Below are positions 54,923 through 63,551 of a DNA stretch of 64,000 nt, piece by piece. Location: positions 1,836,756 through 1,900,755 of the forward strand of contig JBBCGJ010000001.1 in assembly GCA_037200985.1 (NCBI GenBank), given 5' to 3'. The notes below the pieces were generated by a model. The model was not told the origin of the DNA. It did no database searches and was given only the letters and a program-made list of their open reading frames with translations. Within the stretch, counting starts at the first letter, position 1. Every line of letters begins with the position of its first letter. Made by a program: the position numbers and the translations under genes. The stretch is from Rhizomicrobium sp. (GTDB lineage Bacteria; Pseudomonadota; Alphaproteobacteria; Micropepsales; Micropepsaceae).

Positions 54923-55831
54923 TCAGGTCGCCGCAAGCTCCGGCGGCATTTCCACGCCGGCGGGGTCCTGGTGGATGATCACTTCGGCGTTGGGGAAGGC
55001 CCGGCAGACGTCGCGCTCGACCTCGTCGCTGATCTCGTGGGCGCGGACGAGCGCGATCGCGGGATCGAGCTCGATGTGGAACTGGATGAACTGCCGCACC
55101 CCGGCGGCGCGGGTGCGCAGGTCGTGCAGGCTCCGCACGTCGGCATGGCCCCGCACGATGGCCTTGATCTTCTCGCGGTCGTCGTCCGGCAGCTCGCGGT
55201 CCATGAGCTGGTCGTAGCTCTGGCGGAAGACGTGCCAGGCGCTCCAGCCCAGGATCGCGGCCACCGCGATGCCGATGATCGGGTCGGCGATCAGGATGCC
55301 GAAGCGGGTGGCGGCGACGATGCCGACGATCACGCCGAGATTGGTCGCGATGTCGCCCAGATAGTGCATGCGGTCGGCGCCGACCGCGAGGGAGCCGGTC
55401 TTCGCCACCACGATGCGCTGGGCGACGACGAGGACGATGGTCGTGCCGATGGAGACCCCCATCACGACGAGGCCGATCAAGGGATGCTCGATCGGATGCG
55501 GCGCGACCAGGCGGCTGACGGATTCGATCACCAGGAAGGCGGCCGAGCCGGCGATGAAGGCGCCCTGCCCCAGCCCCGCCAGCGGCTCCGCCTTGCCGTG
55601 GCCGAAGCGGTGCTCGCGGTCGGCGGGCTGCAGCGCATGACGGATCGCGAGCAGGTTGACGGCGGAGGTCGCGACGTCGAGCGCGCTGTCGGCCAGCGAG
55701 GCCATCATCGCGATGGAATCCGTCACGATATAGGCGACGGCCTTCATCAAGACGAGAAGCGTCGCGACGCCGACCGCGGCGAAGGCGACGCGCATCATCA
55801 TCCGGCCCTGCGTCGCCGGCATATCGCTCAC
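54923..55831 (-). CDS. Cation diffusion facilitator (ferrous iron/zinc efflux) transporter
   Basis: A 302-residue transporter from GTG 55831, overlapping the pdxH stop as GTGA. Six helices contain the metal-site pairs: MASLADSALDVATSAVNLLAIRHA (D/xxxD) and MHYLGDIATNLGVIVGI, then a basic loop, and a cytoplasmic domain with HDLRTRAAGVRQFIQFHIELD. The FGHGKAEPLAGL loop is the CDF hallmark. It exports Zn, Fe or Mn. Confidence 0.92.
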   Translation of the reverse strand: MSDMPATQGRMMMRVAFAAVGVATLLVLMKAVAYIVTDSIAMMASLADSALDVATSAVNLLAIRHALQPADREHRFGHGKAEPLAGLGQGAFIAGSAAFLVIESVSRLVAPHPIEHPLIGLVVMGVSIGTTIVLVVAQRIVVAKTGSLAVGADRMHYLGDIATNLGVIVGIVAATRFGILIADPIIGIAVAAILGWSAWHVFRQSYDQLMDRELPDDDREKIKAIVRGHADVRSLHDLRTRAAGVRQFIQFHIELDPAIALVRAHEISDEVERDVCRAFPNAEVIIHQDPAGVEMPPELAAT

Positions 55832-56451
55832 GGGAACAGGCGCTCGGTACGCCAGGGCTCGCGGCCTTCGCGGCGATAGACCAGGCGGTCGTGCAGGCGG
55901 AAGGGACGGTCGCGCCAGAACTCGATCTCGAAGGGCGTGACGCGGAAGCCGCCCCAATGCGGCGGGCGCGGCACTTTGGCGAGCGCGTATTGCGCGGCGA
56001 CCTTGGCGATCTCCTTCTCGAAGGCCCAGCGGCCCTGCATCGGGCGCGACTGCGCCGAGGCCCAGGCGCCGATCTGGCTGTCCTTCGGGCGGCTGGCGAA
56101 ATAGGCGTCCGATTCGGCGGCGCTGGTCTTCTTCACGCTGCCGCGGATGCGCACCTGCTTGCCCAGGCTCTTCCAGTGGAAGCAGAGCGCGGCGAAGGGC
56201 TGGCCCACCAGCTCGACGCCCTTGGCGCTCTCGTAATTGGTATAGAAGACGAAGGTGCCGTTCTTCGCCTCCTTCAGCAGCACCATGCGGACATTGGGGC
56301 GGCCCTGGCCGTCCACCGAGGCGATCGACATCGCGTCGGGATTGTTCGGTTCCTTGTCCTTGGCTTCCGCCAGCCAGGCGTCGAACAGGGCGAAGGGATC
56401 GTCCTTCTGCGCCAGGCCGCCGTCGTCGATGGGTCCGCCGATGTCGCTCAT
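55828..56451 (-). CDS. pdxH: Pyridoxamine 5'-phosphate oxidase
   Basis: A 207-residue FMN enzyme from ATG 56451 that oxidises pyridoxamine/pyridoxine phosphate to pyridoxal phosphate. Motifs: SIASVDGQGRPNVRMVLLKEA, FVFYTNYESAKGVEL, ALCFHWKSLGKQVRIRG, SRPKDSQIGAWASAQS, and the C-terminal RDRPFRLHDRLVYRRE. Length is standard. The CDF gene is coupled to its stop. PLP is the cofactor of GlyA at 62288. Confidence 0.95.
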   Translation of the reverse strand: MSDIGGPIDDGGLAQKDDPFALFDAWLAEAKDKEPNNPDAMSIASVDGQGRPNVRMVLLKEAKNGTFVFYTNYESAKGVELVGQPFAALCFHWKSLGKQVRIRGSVKKTSAAESDAYFASRPKDSQIGAWASAQSRPMQGRWAFEKEIAKVAAQYALAKVPRPPHWGGFRVTPFEIEFWRDRPFRLHDRLVYRREGREPWRTERLFP

Positions 56452-56509
56452 GAGGGGGAGATAGCATCCGCGCCGCGACCACGGTAGCCTGAACGCCCCG
56501 GGAGGTGCC

Positions 56510-57085
56510 ATGCGTTCACGGTTGCCGGCGGTTTTCGCCGCCTGTCTTTGCGTCGCGTTTGCAGGCGGCTGCGCCATGGTGCATGACGGCGACGAGCTGA
56601 AGACGATCTTCGACAAGGGCGTGGCCGCCTACGATGCCGGCCGCTATGAGGAGGCGTTCCAGCTTTTCCAGTCCATCGATTCCGAAGATGTGGCCGCGAT
56701 GCGCAACGAAGGGCTGATGCTGCGCAAGGGCCTGGGCACGGCGAAGGACCCCAAGGCCGCCGAGGACATGCTGGGCCGCGCGGCAGAATCGGGCCTGCCG
56801 ACGGCGCAGTACGACCTGGCGGAGATGCTGCTCAACGGCGAGGCCGGGCCGCCCGACCCGAAGGCGGCGCTGCCGCTCCTGACCCAGGCGGCGGCGGCGC
56901 ATCACCCGATCGCCGAGTACCGGCTGGGCGTGTTCTACGAGGAGGGCACGCTGGTGGAGAAGAATCTCGGCTTCGCCCGCACCCTCTATACCGACGCGGC
57001 GGCGCGCGGTGTGCCGGAGGCCAAGGAAAGGCTGGCAAAACTGGGCGGACCGGCGCCGGCGACGCCGCCGGCCGGCAACCCTTAA
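56510..57085 (+). CDS. Sel1-repeat lipoprotein
   Basis: A 191-residue exported lipoprotein: signal (LPAVFAACLCVAFAGGCAM, lipobox Cys near 21), then three to four Sel1/TPR-type helical pairs (EGLMLRKGLGTAKDPKAAEDMLGRAAESGLPTAQYDLAEMLLNGE, and YRLGVFYEEGTLVEKNLGFARTLYTDAAARGVPEAKERLAKLG). Sel1 repeats mediate protein contact; no enzyme motif. Divergent from pdxH across about 58 nt. Confidence 0.85.
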   Translation: MRSRLPAVFAACLCVAFAGGCAMVHDGDELKTIFDKGVAAYDAGRYEEAFQLFQSIDSEDVAAMRNEGLMLRKGLGTAKDPKAAEDMLGRAAESGLPTAQYDLAEMLLNGEAGPPDPKAALPLLTQAAAAHHPIAEYRLGVFYEEGTLVEKNLGFARTLYTDAAARGVPEAKERLAKLGGPAPATPPAGNP

Positions 57086-57154
57086 ACTTCGCCCGTCACG
57101 CTCTATATTGGGAGCGGCCCGCCGGCCGATTCCGTGCGGCGGGTGGGAGACGTC

Positions 57155-58117
57155 ATGCGCGATCCGTACGAAGTCCTGGGCGTATCCAAGGGCGCCAGCG
57201 AGGCCGAGATCAAGAAGGCCTTCCGCTCGCTCGCCAAGAAGCATCACCCCGACAAGCATGCCGGGGACAAGGACGCGCAGAAGAAATTCCAGGAGATTTC
57301 CGGCGCCTACGACATCGTGGGCGACAAGGAGAAGCGCGCCAAATTCGATGCCGGCGAGATCGACGCGGCCGGCAATCCGCGCGGCTTCGATCCGCGCCAG
57401 GGCGGCGGGTTCCAGGGCGGCCCGTTCGGCGGCGGCGCCCGGCAGGGGCCCGGCGATTTCCACTTCACCTGGGACAATGCCGGGGCCGAGACCCAGGAAG
57501 GCTTTCGCGCCGAGGACCTGTTCTCCGACCTGTTCGGGGGGCTCGGCGGGCGCGGACGGCGCGCCGGCGGCGGCGCGCGGCAGCCGGCCAAGGGCGAGGA
57601 CTTCTCCGTCGCGACCACGATCGCATTCGACGAGGCGATCAAGGGCGGCACGCGGCGCGTGATGATGCCGAACGGCGAGCAGATCGACGTCAAGATCCCG
57701 ATCGGCGTTAAGGACGGCCAGCAGGTGCGCGTGAAGGGCCGTGGCGGCGCGGGCCGCAATGGTGGACCGCCGGGCGACATCCTGATCGACATCAAGGTGG
57801 CGCCGCATCCCGGGATGACGCGCGAAGGCAACGACATCCGCATGGACCTGCCCGTGACGCTGAAGGAGGCGGTGCTGGGCGCCAAGGTGCCGGTCGCGAC
57901 GCCGAGCGGGACGGTGGCGATCACCGTGCCGCCGAATTCCAATTCGGGCACGGTGCTGAGGCTCAAGGGCAAGGGCGTGGCGCCGGCGGGCGCCGCCGCG
58001 GCGGGCGATTTCTACGTGAAGCTGGTGGTGACCCTGCCGGACCGCCCGGATGCGGAGCTGCAGAAATTCGTGGAAGGCTGGAAGACCGACTACGATCCCA
58101 GGGCGAAGGGGAAGTAG
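57155..58117 (+). CDS. DnaJ-class (type B, CbpA-like) co-chaperone
   Basis: A 320-residue protein from ATG 57155. The J-domain (residues 1-70) has the HPD motif (31-33), a Gly/Phe-rich linker with many GGF repeats, and the two-barrel substrate-binding C-terminal half ([47 protein letters not shown]). The zinc-finger domain of DnaJ proper is absent, so it is a CbpA/DjlA-like partner of DnaK. Confidence 0.9.
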   Translation: MRDPYEVLGVSKGASEAEIKKAFRSLAKKHHPDKHAGDKDAQKKFQEISGAYDIVGDKEKRAKFDAGEIDAAGNPRGFDPRQGGGFQGGPFGGGARQGPGDFHFTWDNAGAETQEGFRAEDLFSDLFGGLGGRGRRAGGGARQPAKGEDFSVATTIAFDEAIKGGTRRVMMPNGEQIDVKIPIGVKDGQQVRVKGRGGAGRNGGPPGDILIDIKVAPHPGMTREGNDIRMDLPVTLKEAVLGAKVPVATPSGTVAITVPPNSNSGTVLRLKGKGVAPAGAAAAGDFYVKLVVTLPDRPDAELQKFVEGWKTDYDPRAKGK

Positions 58118-58128
58118 CCGACGTAATT

Positions 58129-58150
58129 TTCCTCCCCCGCTGTTGCGCGG
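58129..58150. repeat. Truncated family B end
   Basis: TTCCTCCCCCGCTGTTGCGCGG matches the left end of 12729-12840 and lies between the DnaJ stop and the hydrolase stop. The counterpart with the opposite orientation (CCCGCGACAGCGGGGGAGGA) is at 59030-59053, so the hydrolase gene is framed by both ends. Confidence 0.6.
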
Positions 58151-58157
58151 GAAGAAA

Positions 58158-58952
58158 TCATCCCGCCGCGAATTTCGCCGCGGCGCGGCCGACTTCGAGT
58201 TGGAAGAGAATCGCGTCGTGGCCGGCGCCGGGGCGCAGGAGCTCTTCGCTCGGCGGATGCGCGGCCAGTTCGGCCTTGAGATCGGACAGCGTCGCGATCG
58301 CGTCGGCGGGATCGTGGATGAGCAGCAGACGCCTGGGCAGATGCGCGGCAACGGCGCGGATCGACAGCGCGGCAAGCTTCGCATCCGTCGCGGCCTCGAC
58401 GCCGGCGACGATATCCGCGATGTCGGCGTCGCTCGACGCGGCGGCGGCGGCGTAGGAATCGACGACCGTCGGCATGCCCGCGGCGCCGGCGATCATGACC
58501 AGCGATCCGGCCGTCAGCGGCGCGCCGCCGGCCCAGGGTCGCGGCCCCATGGCGAAGGACGCCGCCAACCCGCCGAAGGAATGCGCGATCACCGAGCGCC
58601 ATTGCGGCACGCCCAGCGCGGCGGTCGCGGCGATCAGCGTCTCCACCCATTCGACCAGGGTCGAGGTCGGCTTGTGCGGATTGGCGTCGCGCGTCCGGCC
58701 GTGCGCCGGCATGTCGAAGGCGTACACCCGCAGGCCCTGACGGGCACAGGCGGACAGGAGCGGCAGGAAGAACTCGGCTTGCGCGTTCCAGCCATGCACG
58801 GCGAGGACCGGCGGGCCGTCCGCCGGGCCGGCGGCAAGGCCCATGAAACGGCCGAAGGAAAGCTCGAGCGCGATGCGCTCGAACTTCGCCGACGGCGCCT
58901 TGCGCCGCTCAAGCTGGACGGGCGTGCAGAAACGGTCGAATGCGGCACCCAA
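58158..58952 (-). CDS. Alpha/beta-hydrolase fold protein
   Basis: A 264-residue hydrolase. The oxyanion HGWN near residue 53, the nucleophile elbow IAHSFGGLAA (Ser in HSFGG, a GxSxG variant with His-Ser-Phe-Gly-Gly) and the late LIHDPADAIA with the acid, and GAGHDAIL with the catalytic His are in the usual order. No signal peptide. The substrate is unknown. It is flanked by repeat ends at 58129-58150 and 59030-59053. Confidence 0.85.
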   Translation of the reverse strand: MGAAFDRFCTPVQLERRKAPSAKFERIALELSFGRFMGLAAGPADGPPVLAVHGWNAQAEFFLPLLSACARQGLRVYAFDMPAHGRTRDANPHKPTSTLVEWVETLIAATAALGVPQWRSVIAHSFGGLAASFAMGPRPWAGGAPLTAGSLVMIAGAAGMPTVVDSYAAAAASSDADIADIVAGVEAATDAKLAALSIRAVAAHLPRRLLLIHDPADAIATLSDLKAELAAHPPSEELLRPGAGHDAILFQLEVGRAAAKFAAG

Positions 58953-59029
58953 GCAAAAGCCCTCTTCGCTAATTGCGCGACGATAGCAGCTTCGCGAGGC
59001 CCCCTGCCGGGTTCGCTGTCGCTACGAAG

Positions 59030-59053
59030 CCCCCGCGACAGCGGGGGAGGAAA
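59030..59053. repeat. Truncated family B end (opposite orientation)
   Basis: CCCCCGCGACAGCGGGGGAGGAAA is the inverted end of the family B unit at 12729-12840. It lies just before the stop of the convergent GNAT gene (59063, minus) and about 80 nt upstream of the hydrolase start. Confidence 0.6.
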
Positions 59054-59062
59054 GAACCGCCG

Positions 59063-59836
59063 TCACCTCGAGATGTGCAGCGCCTCCGACACGGCCGCAA
59101 AGCCGGCGCGCGCATAGATGCGTTCGGCCTCGGCGCCGCCCGGTGTCAGCCAGAGCAGATCGAAGCCGCGCGCAAAGGCTTCGCGGGCGAGAAGCGCGGT
59201 GAGGGCGCCGGCGGCGCCGCGGCGGCGGAAACCGCTGTGGACGCCGATGCCCGCGATCTCGCCGATGCCGGCATGCGGGGGCATGGCGACGCCGCCGCCG
59301 ATAACGGCGCCGGTCGCCATATCTCGCGCCCCGGCGACGAGGCCGCCGGCGCGCAGGGCGCGCTTGTGCCCGCCGGGCCCGCGCGGCGGCGCGCCATAGG
59401 CCTCGGCCTGCGCTTCGTCGACGGCGATCAGATCCGGCATCTCGGTTGCGAGGAAGACCGCGATGTCCTGCGTCGCCGGCGCATGGACCGCCATGTCCGG
59501 CGTGCAGTGCATCACCGGAACGCGCGCCTCCGCGATAAAGCCCGCGCCGAGCAGCGCCGCTTCGACCTTCGGCGCGGCGGCGGGGATGTATTCGAGGCGC
59601 GGCTTGCGGCCATAGGCCTCGAACAAGGCGATCAGGGCCGCCACGTCGTCCGGCGACGGATCGGCATCGTCGTCGGGCATCGCATAGTTCAGATAGATGT
59701 TGGGATCGGTGGCGAAGGTGGCGAGAAACGGGCCGGCGCGCCGCTTGAGCGGCCGCCGCTCCGCCGCGGCGCGCAGATAGGCCAGCAGCTTGCGGTTCAG
59801 GGCATGCAGGTCGTGTTCGTTCAGCGAAATGGTCAT
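59063..59836 (-). CDS. GNAT-family N-acetyltransferase
   Basis: A 257-residue acetyltransferase whose N-terminal half is a less conserved extension. The acetyl-CoA site is in the C-terminal half: GEIAGIGVHSGFRRRGAAGALTALLAREAF (loop RRRGAAG) and GFDLLWLTPGGAEAERIYARAGFAAVSE. Its substrate is unknown. The start at 59836 is behind a strong 9-bp hairpin (59850-59870). Confidence 0.83.
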   Translation of the reverse strand: MTISLNEHDLHALNRKLLAYLRAAAERRPLKRRAGPFLATFATDPNIYLNYAMPDDDADPSPDDVAALIALFEAYGRKPRLEYIPAAAPKVEAALLGAGFIAEARVPVMHCTPDMAVHAPATQDIAVFLATEMPDLIAVDEAQAEAYGAPPRGPGGHKRALRAGGLVAGARDMATGAVIGGGVAMPPHAGIGEIAGIGVHSGFRRRGAAGALTALLAREAFARGFDLLWLTPGGAEAERIYARAGFAAVSEALHISR

Positions 59837-59849
59837 GGATTCTCCATCG

Positions 59850-59870
59850 CGCCCGCGCGAGGCGCGGGCG
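59850..59870 (-). promoter_or_regulatory. GC hairpin in the leader of the GNAT gene
   Basis: CGCCCGCGC (59850-59858), loop GAG, GCGCGGGCG (59862-59870) is a nine-base-pair stem placed 14 nt before the start codon. No T-run follows on the minus strand, so it is not an obvious terminator; it might influence translation. A short leader frame precedes it, of unproven relevance. Confidence 0.35.
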
Positions 59871-60025
59871 GCTTCCGTCGGTCGGGATCAGCGATGGGAG
59901 ATCAGCCGGCGGCGCGCACGCCCGCCCATCGCGCAGATGCGCGACCCGCAGCGGTGAACATGGCGCCTCCATCGAACGGAACTGGAGAAGGTTAGCGCGG
60001 CGCGGCCGCCGCTTCCAGCGCCGTT

Positions 60026-61480
60026 TTACGCCGCTTCCCGCTCCTCCACCGTCGGCAGGGTGAAGCGGAAGAGCGTGCCGCCGCCGGGCGCGGGCTCGGC
60101 CCAGATCGCGCCGCCATGGTCGGTGACGATGCCGTGGCAGATCGAGAGGCCGACGCCCATGCCCTCCTTCTTGCTGGTGACGAAGGGCTGGAACAGGCGC
60201 TGCGCGATCTCCTTGGGCAGGCCGGGGCCGGTGTCCTGCAGGCTGATCTCGACCATGCGATCCGGCTTTCCGAGCACGCGCAGCACGAGCTCGCGCCGCG
60301 GGCTGCCCCGCATCGCCTCGATCGCGTTGCGCATCAGGTTGACCAGCACCTGCTGCAACTGGATGCGGTCGATGAGGACGGGGGGCACGGACGGCTCGAC
60401 CAGGGTCTTGAGTTCGACCCCTTCCTCCAGCGTGCCCAGCAGCATCACCGCGTCGTCGATCAGGATGGCGGGACTTTCGACCGAGCGCTCGGTGTCGCGC
60501 TTGTCGATGAAGCTGCGCAGACGCTTGACGATGCCGCCGGCGCGCTGGATCTGCAGATGCGCCTTCTGGGCCGCGTCCTCCATGCGGGGCGCCATGGGCG
60601 CGGCCGAATTCATCGCGAGGCGGCGCAGCGCCGCCAGATAGTTGGACGCGGCGGCGAGCGGCTGGTTCAGCTCATGCGCCAGCATCGAGGCGGTCTGGCC
60701 CATCAGCGCGAGGCGCTGGGTGTGCATCAGCTCGGTGCGCATCTCGCGGATGCGGTGCTCGCCGCGCGCGCGCAGCAGCAGGTGAAAGCCCCAGATGCCG
60801 CAGCCGAGCGCGAACACGCCGGCCAGGATCGCGAAGAAGATCGAGCCCGTGGCGCGGCGGTCGGCCTCCTTCTGCCGGGCCGCGAGCAGCGCGAGCTCGG
60901 CGTTGCGCATGGCGTCGAAGCGGCCGCGGATCGTCGCCATGAGCTGTTCGTTCTCGCGCACGCGACCGGCGATGCGGGCAGCTTCCGCCGGATCGCGCGT
61001 CTGGATCGGCCTGGTCACGGGCGCCCGGGCGAGACGATCGAGGCGCGTCGCGACCAGCGGATGCAGCACCGCGAGGCGGTCGACCTGCGCCGGATTGTCG
61101 GCGACGAGCCGGGCGAGCGCCTGCATCCGGCTTGCGGCCTCGCCGCGCGCGTCCTGCATCGTGGCGAGCGCCGCCGGACCGCCGCCGAGGACATAGGCGC
61201 GGCCGGAGGCCTCGGCCTGGAGCAGCGCCTCGCGGACATGCTCGACCTGGAGCAGGACTTCCTCTGTGTGGCCGACCCAGCCGAAGCTCTTGCGCAATTG
61301 GGTGATGTTGACGCTGACGAACAGCGCGGCGAGGCAGACCAGGACGACGCCGGCGATCAGGATCGCGGTGCCGGCCGCCCAGCTCGACCATGGGCGCGCG
61401 GTGGCCGCGCCCAGCCGGTCGAGAGACTTGCGCGCCGCGCTCCAATGCCCGGCGGAACCGCTGGAAGTATTCCCGGTCAT
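60026..61480 (-). CDS. CHASE3-type membrane sensor histidine kinase
   Basis: A 484-residue kinase from ATG 61480, which overlaps the upstream membrane-protein stop. Two transmembrane helices (about 36-58 and 212-236) flank a 150-residue periplasmic helical domain resembling CHASE3. The cytoplasmic part has the phosphoacceptor SMLAHELNQPLAAASNYLAALRRL (H269), and the ATPase motifs NLMRNAIEAMRG, DTGPGLPKEIAQRLF and GMGVGLSICHGIV. The H-box is like that of FixL/DctB. There is no response regulator next to it. Its partner gene encodes an ethylene-receptor-like membrane domain, suggesting a split receptor. Confidence 0.9.
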   Translation of the reverse strand: MTGNTSSGSAGHWSAARKSLDRLGAATARPWSSWAAGTAILIAGVVLVCLAALFVSVNITQLRKSFGWVGHTEEVLLQVEHVREALLQAEASGRAYVLGGGPAALATMQDARGEAASRMQALARLVADNPAQVDRLAVLHPLVATRLDRLARAPVTRPIQTRDPAEAARIAGRVRENEQLMATIRGRFDAMRNAELALLAARQKEADRRATGSIFFAILAGVFALGCGIWGFHLLLRARGEHRIREMRTELMHTQRLALMGQTASMLAHELNQPLAAASNYLAALRRLAMNSAAPMAPRMEDAAQKAHLQIQRAGGIVKRLRSFIDKRDTERSVESPAILIDDAVMLLGTLEEGVELKTLVEPSVPPVLIDRIQLQQVLVNLMRNAIEAMRGSPRRELVLRVLGKPDRMVEISLQDTGPGLPKEIAQRLFQPFVTSKKEGMGVGLSICHGIVTDHGGAIWAEPAPGGGTLFRFTLPTVEEREAA

Positions 61481-61890
61481 GGCGGTGCTTTGAGCGCGTC
61501 CCCCACATGCTGGAGCACGGCGAGGATCGTCCGCCGGTTCACGCGCAACACGACGACCGTCGCGACGGAGACCGCCGCCATCGGGAGATAGATGAGCAAC
61601 ACCGCCCACCACGGCCCCGTCTGCATGATGAAGAGCATGGCGAAATGCGAAGCGCCGCAAAGCGTGATGAAGCCGATGAACAGCAAGACGATCGTCGAGC
61701 TCGCCGCGAAGGGCAGTGTCTTGCGCCAGCCGCGCAATTCGTTCGGTATCGCGAAATAGGCGATGGCGGTCAGGAAGTTCGCGACGCACCAGAGTGTTGC
61801 GCGCACCCAATCGAGCGGTGTTTCGATCCGGTACCAGCTGTGACCGTTCAAGAGGACCTGCACGCTCTCATGCGCAGACGCCATTTCCAT
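61477..61890 (-). CDS. Ethylene-receptor-like transmembrane protein (ETR1 N-terminal domain homologue)
   Basis: A 137-residue protein with three hydrophobic helices (about 30-48, 64-88, 93-116). It aligns without gaps to the ethylene-binding domain of plant ETR1 (remembered sequence, offset 13): Y45, I48, P49 and E51 match Y32, I35, P36 and E38, and C78 and H82 in FITLCGASHF match the copper ligands C65 and H69. The ETR1 Asp25 position is Asn38 here. The stop overlaps the kinase start (ATGA), so the sensory domain and kinase are separate proteins made together. Ethylene or copper binding is inferred; another small ligand is possible. I chose ATG 61890; ATG 61884 is an alternative. Confidence 0.78.
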   Translation of the reverse strand: MEMASAHESVQVLLNGHSWYRIETPLDWVRATLWCVANFLTAIAYFAIPNELRGWRKTLPFAASSTIVLLFIGFITLCGASHFAMLFIMQTGPWWAVLLIYLPMAAVSVATVVVLRVNRRTILAVLQHVGDALKAPP

Positions 61891-62173
61891 CGCGTCCCTC
61901 CGCTCGTGCCCGTGGAAGCAACGCAGGCTGTCTTCACAAATACGTAATTCATCCCCCGATGAAAGACAACCGAAATGGGTAGGGACGCGCGACGTGCTGC
62001 GATGCATCCGCGGTCATCGTAAACTCTCGCGTCGGTTGCAGCAGCGAGAGTTCCGGGTCGATGCGTGTACGGATGAATTTCGCGCCACGGCGCGCGATCG
62101 GGCACCCGTTCGCGCATGCGACGCCGCGAGCGCAGCGGTGGACGCGGCCCGCCGCGCCTGATATTTTCTGGCT

Positions 62174-62263
62174 GCCGCGCGACTGGCGAGAAAGATGGGT
62201 CACCATCGGGGAGCGCGGCCCTGGTCAAGCCGTTCGCCTGGGCAACCGACGGGATCGTCGGTT
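62174..62263 (+). ncRNA. ZTP (pfl) riboswitch in the glyA leader
   Basis: The conserved ZTP aptamer pieces are present in order: GCGACTGGCG, CGGGGAGCG and CCGTTCGCCTGGGCA. A perfect 7-bp helix pairs 62174-62180 with 62213-62219, enclosing a GATGG/CCATC hairpin (62194-62207). A final hairpin AACCGAC/GTCGGTT (62244-62263) lies just before the ribosome site AAGGAG and could be the expression switch. ZTP accumulates when 10-formyl-tetrahydrofolate is short, and turns on folate/purine genes such as glyA. This pattern and gene pairing are known in alphaproteobacteria. Confidence 0.85.
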
Positions 62264-62287
62264 CATCCTTTCGACAAGGAGAAGCCC

Positions 62288-63544
62288 ATGGACGCGCATC
62301 GCCGGCAACTGCATTCGTTCGATCCCGACATCGACGCCGCCATCGCGGGCGAGGAACGCCGCCAGGCCGACGGCGTGGAGATGATACCGTCGGAGAACTA
62401 TACCTATCCCGAAGTGCTGGCGGCGCTGGGTTCGGTGCTGACCAACAAATATTCGGAAGGCTATCCGGGGCGGCGCTATTACGGCGGGCAGGAATTCACC
62501 GACCGGATCGAGAGCCTCGCGCGCGACCGGGCCTGCGCCCTCTTCCGCGCCGAGCACGCCAATGTGCAGCCGCTGTCCGGCTCGCCGATGAACCAGGCGG
62601 CGTATTTCGCCTTCCTCGAACCGGGCGACACGGTGCTGGCGATGGACCTCAGCCATGGCGGGCATCTCACCCATGGCGCGCCGGTCAGCCATATGGGCAA
62701 GGTGTTCAAATTCGAGCGCTACAAGACCGGCCCCGGCGGCGCCATCGATTTCGACGCGCTGATGCGCCGCGCGAAGGAGACGCGGCCCAAGCTGGTGCTG
62801 TGCGGCTATTCCTCCTATCCGCGCGACTACGATTATGCGCTGTTCAAGCGTGTGGCGGACGAAGTCGGCGCGCTGACCATGGCGGACATCTCCCATATCG
62901 GCGGGCTGGTCGCGGCGGATGCGATGCGCAATCCGTTCGACGCGGGCTTCGACGTGGTGACGACGACGACCCACAAATCGCTGCGCGGGCCGCGCGGCGG
63001 ACTGATCCTGTGCAAGGCCGAGCACGCGAAGAAGATCGACGCGGCGGTGTTCCCGGGACTCCAGGGCGGGCCGCATATGAACAACGTCGCGGGCGCCGCG
63101 ATCACCTTCAAGAAGGCGGCGGAGCCGGGGTTCAAGGACTATGCGCGGCAGATCCTCGCCAACGCCAAGGCGCTCGCGGACGCGCTGATCGCGGAAGGCG
63201 CGGTGCTGGTGACGGGCGGCACCGACAACCACCTCCTCGTCATCGATACCGTCGCGAGCTTCGGGATCGACGGGCGCGCGGCGGAGGAAGCGCTCGACCG
63301 CATCGGCATCACGACCAACAAGCAGGTGATCCCGGACGATCCGCGCCCGCCGCTGCGCCCCAGCGGCATCCGCCTGGGCACGCCGGCCTGCACCACGCGC
63401 GGCATGGACGCGGACGACATGCGCCGGATCGCCGGATGGATGGTGTCGGCGCTGCGCAGCCCCGACGATGCGGCCGCAACCGAGGGGACGCACGCCGCGG
63501 TGCGCGATTTCTGCCGGGGGTTTCCGGTGCCGGGAATCGCGTAG
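62288..63544 (+). CDS. glyA: Serine hydroxymethyltransferase
   Basis: A 418-residue PLP enzyme interconverting serine and glycine with transfer of a one-carbon unit to tetrahydrofolate. ATG 62288 follows AAGGAG. Key motifs: SENYTYPEVL, GYPGRRYYGGQEF, LSHGGHLTHG, ADISHIGGLVAA and TTTTHKSLRGPRGG with the PLP lysine near K230. Several otherwise invariant positions differ from the usual alphaproteobacterial GlyA (for example ADISHIGGL instead of ADMAHIAGL), so it may be a second, divergent isozyme. The leader contains a ZTP riboswitch. Confidence 0.93.
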   Translation: MDAHRRQLHSFDPDIDAAIAGEERRQADGVEMIPSENYTYPEVLAALGSVLTNKYSEGYPGRRYYGGQEFTDRIESLARDRACALFRAEHANVQPLSGSPMNQAAYFAFLEPGDTVLAMDLSHGGHLTHGAPVSHMGKVFKFERYKTGPGGAIDFDALMRRAKETRPKLVLCGYSSYPRDYDYALFKRVADEVGALTMADISHIGGLVAADAMRNPFDAGFDVVTTTTHKSLRGPRGGLILCKAEHAKKIDAAVFPGLQGGPHMNNVAGAAITFKKAAEPGFKDYARQILANAKALADALIAEGAVLVTGGTDNHLLVIDTVASFGIDGRAAEEALDRIGITTNKQVIPDDPRPPLRPSGIRLGTPACTTRGMDADDMRRIAGWMVSALRSPDDAAATEGTHAAVRDFCRGFPVPGIA

Positions 63545-63551
63545 CGACGGC

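Noticed and set aside
62174..62263. Glycine, SAM or tetrahydrofolate riboswitch before glyA
   Set aside because: The conserved blocks fit the ZTP aptamer; the glycine-, SAM- and folate-type cores are not seen.
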